Origin: Dulcicalothrix desertica PCC 7102
GTDB lineage: Bacteria; Cyanobacteriota; Cyanobacteriia; Cyanobacteriales; Nostocaceae
Direction of reading: 5' to 3'
Length of the DNA: 64,000 bases
NCBI RefSeq assembly: GCF_003991905.1
Contig: NZ_RSCL01000037.1
Coordinates: forward strand, 1 to 64,000
Under the pieces are notes generated by a model. The model was not told where the DNA came from and did no database searches. It was given only the letters and a program-made list of their open reading frames with translations. Shown one piece after another: positions 61,014 to 64,000 of this stretch. The translations under genes and the position numbers were made by a program. Each line of letters starts with the position of its first letter. The first letter of the stretch is position 1.

Positions 61014-63416
61014 CTAAACATAGGCAATAGTTACACCAGTGCCACCATCCGCTTGTGCTGCGGGTTCCATACGTTTAACTCTTGAGTGTTGTTTCAGGTA
61101 TGCATGAACTCCTTCACGTAGTTTACCTGTACCGTGTCCGTGGATAATCCATATTGGTCCCGACGCTTCTGAAATTGCTTTATCTAAAATTATTTCAGCA
61201 TCAGCTACCCGTTTACCACGTATGTCAAAGGTATTTTTGGATGTGCGGATATTTGGAGCTTCTGGGGGTGGGGTGACGTTGTTTGATGGTGTGTTACGTG
61301 TTTGTTTTACAGGTGGTGGTTCGACTTTTTGACCGTCGAGAGACTCGATATCTGTTAGTTTAACGTTCATTTTCATGATGCCAAAGCGGACGTTTAATTC
61401 GCCGTCAGAGTCAGGTGCTGTTATGACTTCGGCTGTTTGTCCTAATTTAGATATACGAATGCGGTCGCCAACTTTTGGCATAAACCCAACTTTTGGTTTT
61501 TGCTGTTGAGGTGTTGTAAATTTCTCCGCAATTTGATTCAAATTATTTGTAGCAAATTGCGCTTCTTGTGCGGTTGGTGTTCCTTTTTGCAGGCGCCTAA
61601 TAACGGTCGCAATTTCACCTTTCGCACTCGCTATAGCTTGTTGTACTGCTACTTCTTGCTTTTCTTTTAATGATTGTTCACGTTCTTCTAAAGATGTGGC
61701 TTTTTCGGATACTTGTTTGTATAAAACCTCTGCTTGCTGTAATAACTTTTGAGCTTCAGCAGCTTTAGTTTCTTGGCGCCGACGTTGTGCTTCTAACCCA
61801 GCAATTACTGAGTTTACTTCGTCGTTCGCACCTCCCATTTCTTGCTTTGCTGCTTCTACAACTTCAGGGTTTAAGCCTAAACGACGCGCAATAGCAAGTG
61901 CGTTAGAACGTCCAGGAATTCCCCATAATAAACGATATGTAGGTGACAGTGTGGCATCATCAAATTCTACGGAAGCATTTTCAAAACGTTCATCTTGATA
62001 CTTTAATGCTTTGAGTTCACCAAAGTGTGTGCTTGCCATTGTTAGTAATGCATAGTCGGCAAGATACTTTAGTAATGCTATCGCCAAAGCACTTCCTTCT
62101 GCTGGGTCAGTTCCGGCGCCGACTTCATCTAAAAGAATTAATGATGATGATGTAGAGACGTGATTAATCACGTCTCTACCTAATTCATTTAAAATTCGAC
62201 TAATGCGGCGAATGTGTCCCGAAAATGTTGATAAGCTTTGCTGTAATGACTGCTCGTCACCGATATCAGCTAATATCATGTCGAACCAAGGTAACTCTAC
62301 AGGTTCACGTGCAGGTACAAACATTCCAGCTTTTGCCATTAACGCTGCTAGTGCCAGAGTTTTTAATGTGACTGTTTTTCCACCTGTGTTGGGACCTGTA
62401 ATGGTGACAACGCGAGTTTCTGGTTGTACTAATAAATCTACCGGAATTACAGCATGTCCTTGTTCGTGATGGTGCTGCCATTCTAATAAAGGGTGCCGTA
62501 ATTGTCTGAGGGTTATTTTTTCGTTGGCTTTAATATCGATAAAGCGAGGTGGGTTTGCTTTGAGCCAATAACCATAACGCGCTTTTGCTGTTGCTAAATC
62601 TAAAGTCGTGACTATTAACAGCAATCTTTCTAAATCTGGACAAATAGCTCCTACTTGCTCGCTTAATTGGCGCCTTATTGCTTCTTCTTCAATTTCTTCT
62701 TTACGGGTGAGTTGACGCAGTTGATTACCCATTGGTACAACTGAGTTTGGCTCAACGTACAACGTTAAACCACTCGTCGATGTGTCATGTACGATACCTG
62801 GTATTGCGTCTTTGTGGGTTGCTTTAACAGGAATTACAAATCTATCACCACGCTGAGTAATAATATTTTCTTGAAGCGCACTTGATTTGACTTGAATAAT
62901 ATTATGTAACTTTTGAGTAATTTGACTACGTGTTTTCCGCAAATCGGCACGAATATCACCGAGTTTCTGACTCGCACGGTCAGCAATTTGTCCGCGTTCA
63001 TCTACACAGCGATGAATTTCTTGCTCGACTTCTGGGTAAGTACGTAATTCAGAAACTAAGCTAGTTAATACAACTAAATCCTCATGGTTATCAATAGCAC
63101 GTCGTAAATTACGTGCCCCGCTTAGTGTTGTGGCAATGGCTAGCAACTCATCACCAGCTAAAATACCTTGAATTTGCGCGCGTTCGAGAGAATCCCCAAT
63201 ATCTTGAATACCCTCGAACGATAATCCACTATTCAGACGGCTTTCGAGTTCGTAGACTTCTTTGGTTTGCGCGAGTAGTTCTTCGCTCAGGTTCTTTGAA
63301 GTAGGAATTGTAAGATGTCGCGATGCAACAGCACCCAATTTTGTGGCAGCAAAGGTTGACAAATGCTGGCACAGGCGCGACCATTCGAGTAGTTCTAGGG
63401 TTTCAGACTGAATCAA
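61014..63416 (-). CDS. mutS2: Endonuclease MutS2
   Basis: 800 aa. MutS core and clamp (1-300), ATPase with Walker A GPNTGGKTVTLKTL (about 339), Walker B LILLDEVGAGTDPAEG (about 425), signature STHFGELKAL, then a coiled coil and a C-terminal Smr nuclease domain (FDIRGKRVADAEIILDKAI ... IIHGHGTGKLREGVHAYL). MutS2 limits recombination and rescues collided ribosomes. A GTAGAGAC palindrome is read through in frame just before Walker B, adding about ten residues (GRDVINHVST, 413-422). The frame and motifs are otherwise intact, so it is probably still active. Confidence 0.95.
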   Translation of the reverse strand: MIQSETLELLEWSRLCQHLSTFAATKLGAVASRHLTIPTSKNLSEELLAQTKEVYELESRLNSGLSFEGIQDIGDSLERAQIQGILAGDELLAIATTLSGARNLRRAIDNHEDLVVLTSLVSELRTYPEVEQEIHRCVDERGQIADRASQKLGDIRADLRKTRSQITQKLHNIIQVKSSALQENIITQRGDRFVIPVKATHKDAIPGIVHDTSTSGLTLYVEPNSVVPMGNQLRQLTRKEEIEEEAIRRQLSEQVGAICPDLERLLLIVTTLDLATAKARYGYWLKANPPRFIDIKANEKITLRQLRHPLLEWQHHHEQGHAVIPVDLLVQPETRVVTITGPNTGGKTVTLKTLALAALMAKAGMFVPAREPVELPWFDMILADIGDEQSLQQSLSTFSGHIRRISRILNELGRDVINHVSTSSSLILLDEVGAGTDPAEGSALAIALLKYLADYALLTMASTHFGELKALKYQDERFENASVEFDDATLSPTYRLLWGIPGRSNALAIARRLGLNPEVVEAAKQEMGGANDEVNSVIAGLEAQRRRQETKAAEAQKLLQQAEVLYKQVSEKATSLEEREQSLKEKQEVAVQQAIASAKGEIATVIRRLQKGTPTAQEAQFATNNLNQIAEKFTTPQQQKPKVGFMPKVGDRIRISKLGQTAEVITAPDSDGELNVRFGIMKMNVKLTDIESLDGQKVEPPPVKQTRNTPSNNVTPPPEAPNIRTSKNTFDIRGKRVADAEIILDKAISEASGPIWIIHGHGTGKLREGVHAYLKQHSRVKRMEPAAQADGGTGVTIAYV
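62152..62179. repeat. GTAGAGAC palindrome inside mutS2
   Basis: 28-bp perfect palindrome with centre GTGATTAATCAC, a variant core. It is located in the coding sequence between Walker A and Walker B. Confidence 0.9.
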
Positions 63417-63585
63417 GGGAATTGATTATGAAAAAAATTTTAAGTTATATTAATAATTTTAGCGATTTTACAGCGCTATAGCTCGCGTGTGCCGATTATT
63501 TTATCTAAAGTCGTGAATGAAAATTAGGTAGAAGTACCCCACAATTTGCTAACCTAGCTTAAACAGAATTGAGAACATAAAAGGC

Positions 63586-64000
63586 GTGGACATTCAAATC
63601 GGGCGGGGGAAAACAGCTCGTAGAGCATATGGCATCGATGAAATTGCTCTAGCCCCAGGAAATCGAACACTCGACCCAAGTTTAGCGGATACTAAGTGGC
63701 GAATTGGTAATATCGAGCGGGAAATACCCATTATTGCCAGCGCTATGGATGGTGTTGTCGATGTGCGTATGGCTGTTGGTTTGTCGAAGTTGGGTGCTTT
63801 GGGGGTAATTAACCTCGAAGGTATTCAAACTCGCTATGAAAACCCAGAGCCAATTCTAGACCGCATCGCGTCTGTTGGTAAAGACGAATTTGTAGGGCTA
63901 ATGCAGGAGCTTTATGCTGAACCTATAAAACCTGAATTAATTACGCAAAGAATTAAAGAAATTAAGCAGCTTGGTGGTATTGCCGCTGTTAGTGCTACTC
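63586..64000 (+). CDS. guaB3: GuaB3 family IMP dehydrogenase-related protein (5' part)
   Basis: First 138 codons, cut by the window edge. The GTG at 63586 begins VDIQIGRGKTARRAYGIDEIALAPG, and the (beta/alpha)8 barrel of the IMPDH/GMPR family follows (IPIIASAMDGVVDVRMAVGLSKLGALGVINLEG). GuaB3 is a cyanobacterial and actinobacterial branch that lacks CBS domains. GuaB3 proteins can oxidise IMP to XMP for GMP synthesis, but catalytic Cys lies beyond this window, so activity cannot be judged here. Divergent from mutS2 with about 170 bases between. Confidence 0.88.
   Translation, partial: MDIQIGRGKTARRAYGIDEIALAPGNRTLDPSLADTKWRIGNIEREIPIIASAMDGVVDVRMAVGLSKLGALGVINLEGIQTRYENPEPILDRIASVGKDEFVGLMQELYAEPIKPELITQRIKEIKQLGGIAAVSAT

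Noticed and set aside
1-64000. tRNA, rRNA, CRISPR arrays, insertion-sequence transposases, prophage
   Set aside because: None recognised. The tandem repeats are heptamers without unique spacers, so not CRISPR, and the holin-family gene has no phage neighbours.

Overview
The window is chromosomal DNA of a filamentous, probably Nostocales-type cyanobacterium. Supporting evidence: SasA with its KaiB-like sensor domain, a grpE-dnaK-dnaJ cluster, a DUF3038/DUF4335 pair, a DUF2997-Ycf35-ferredoxin operon, a PilB-PilT-PilC motor set, a phosphonate/phosphite-type ABC transporter, GuaB3, and many tandem heptamer repeats (STRRs) of the kind known from Nostoc and Calothrix. The genus cannot be fixed from the sequence. 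No rRNA, tRNA, CRISPR array, transposase or phage module was recognised. Most of the window is chromosomal housekeeping DNA, with short accessory stretches rich in repeats.

Layout. 1-5 kb: a cut-off receiver/PAS/histidine kinase and a phnD-phnC-phnE operon. 5-14.8 kb: a [2Fe-2S] protein, a DUF2079 membrane protein, a Dps protein, carB, a group 2 sigma factor, a DUF760 protein and MutT. 14.8-20.5 kb: sasA, an exported protein of unknown function, an SLH lipoprotein, a cytochrome b561-like protein and a CbiG C-terminal protein. 20.6-27 kb: a peptidoglycan-binding protein, an M16 peptidase pair (one catalytic, one degenerate), a 6S-like RNA, and purK with a pentapeptide-repeat gene. 27-33.9 kb: a serpin, an AI-2E-type permease, an LCP-family protein and a PEP-CTERM-like protein. 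34.6-41.3 kb: a peptide-export cluster. 41.4-48.4 kb: a hydrolase, rsgA, a TusA-like protein, dnaJ, dnaK and grpE. 48.6-53.8 kb: pilB-pilT-pilC. 53.9-64 kb: a DUF4198/PEP-CTERM-like protein, an oxidoreductase, the DUF2997-Ycf35-ferredoxin operon, DUF4335-DUF3038, mutS2 and the start of guaB3.

The best candidate for an undescribed system is at 34652-41263. An ABC exporter with an N-terminal cyclic-nucleotide-binding-like domain and a C39 peptidase is followed by an HlyD adaptor and a parvulin-type isomerase. Two small genes then encode Gly-Gly leader peptides rich in Tyr, Ser, Asn and Ala, and the cluster ends with a gene of unknown function. I infer that the exporter cleaves and secretes the two peptides.

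The genome-scale signals are just as striking. GGCGCC is strongly over-represented (about 110 copies by eye). GATC is nearly absent (seven seen), and the usual cyanobacterial HIP1 octamer GCGATCGC was not seen at all. Several families of short palindromic repeats populate the gaps, and their arms vary in a compensatory way. One copy lies in frame inside mutS2 and a heptamer array lies in frame inside carB. Repeats supply the stop codons of at least five genes.
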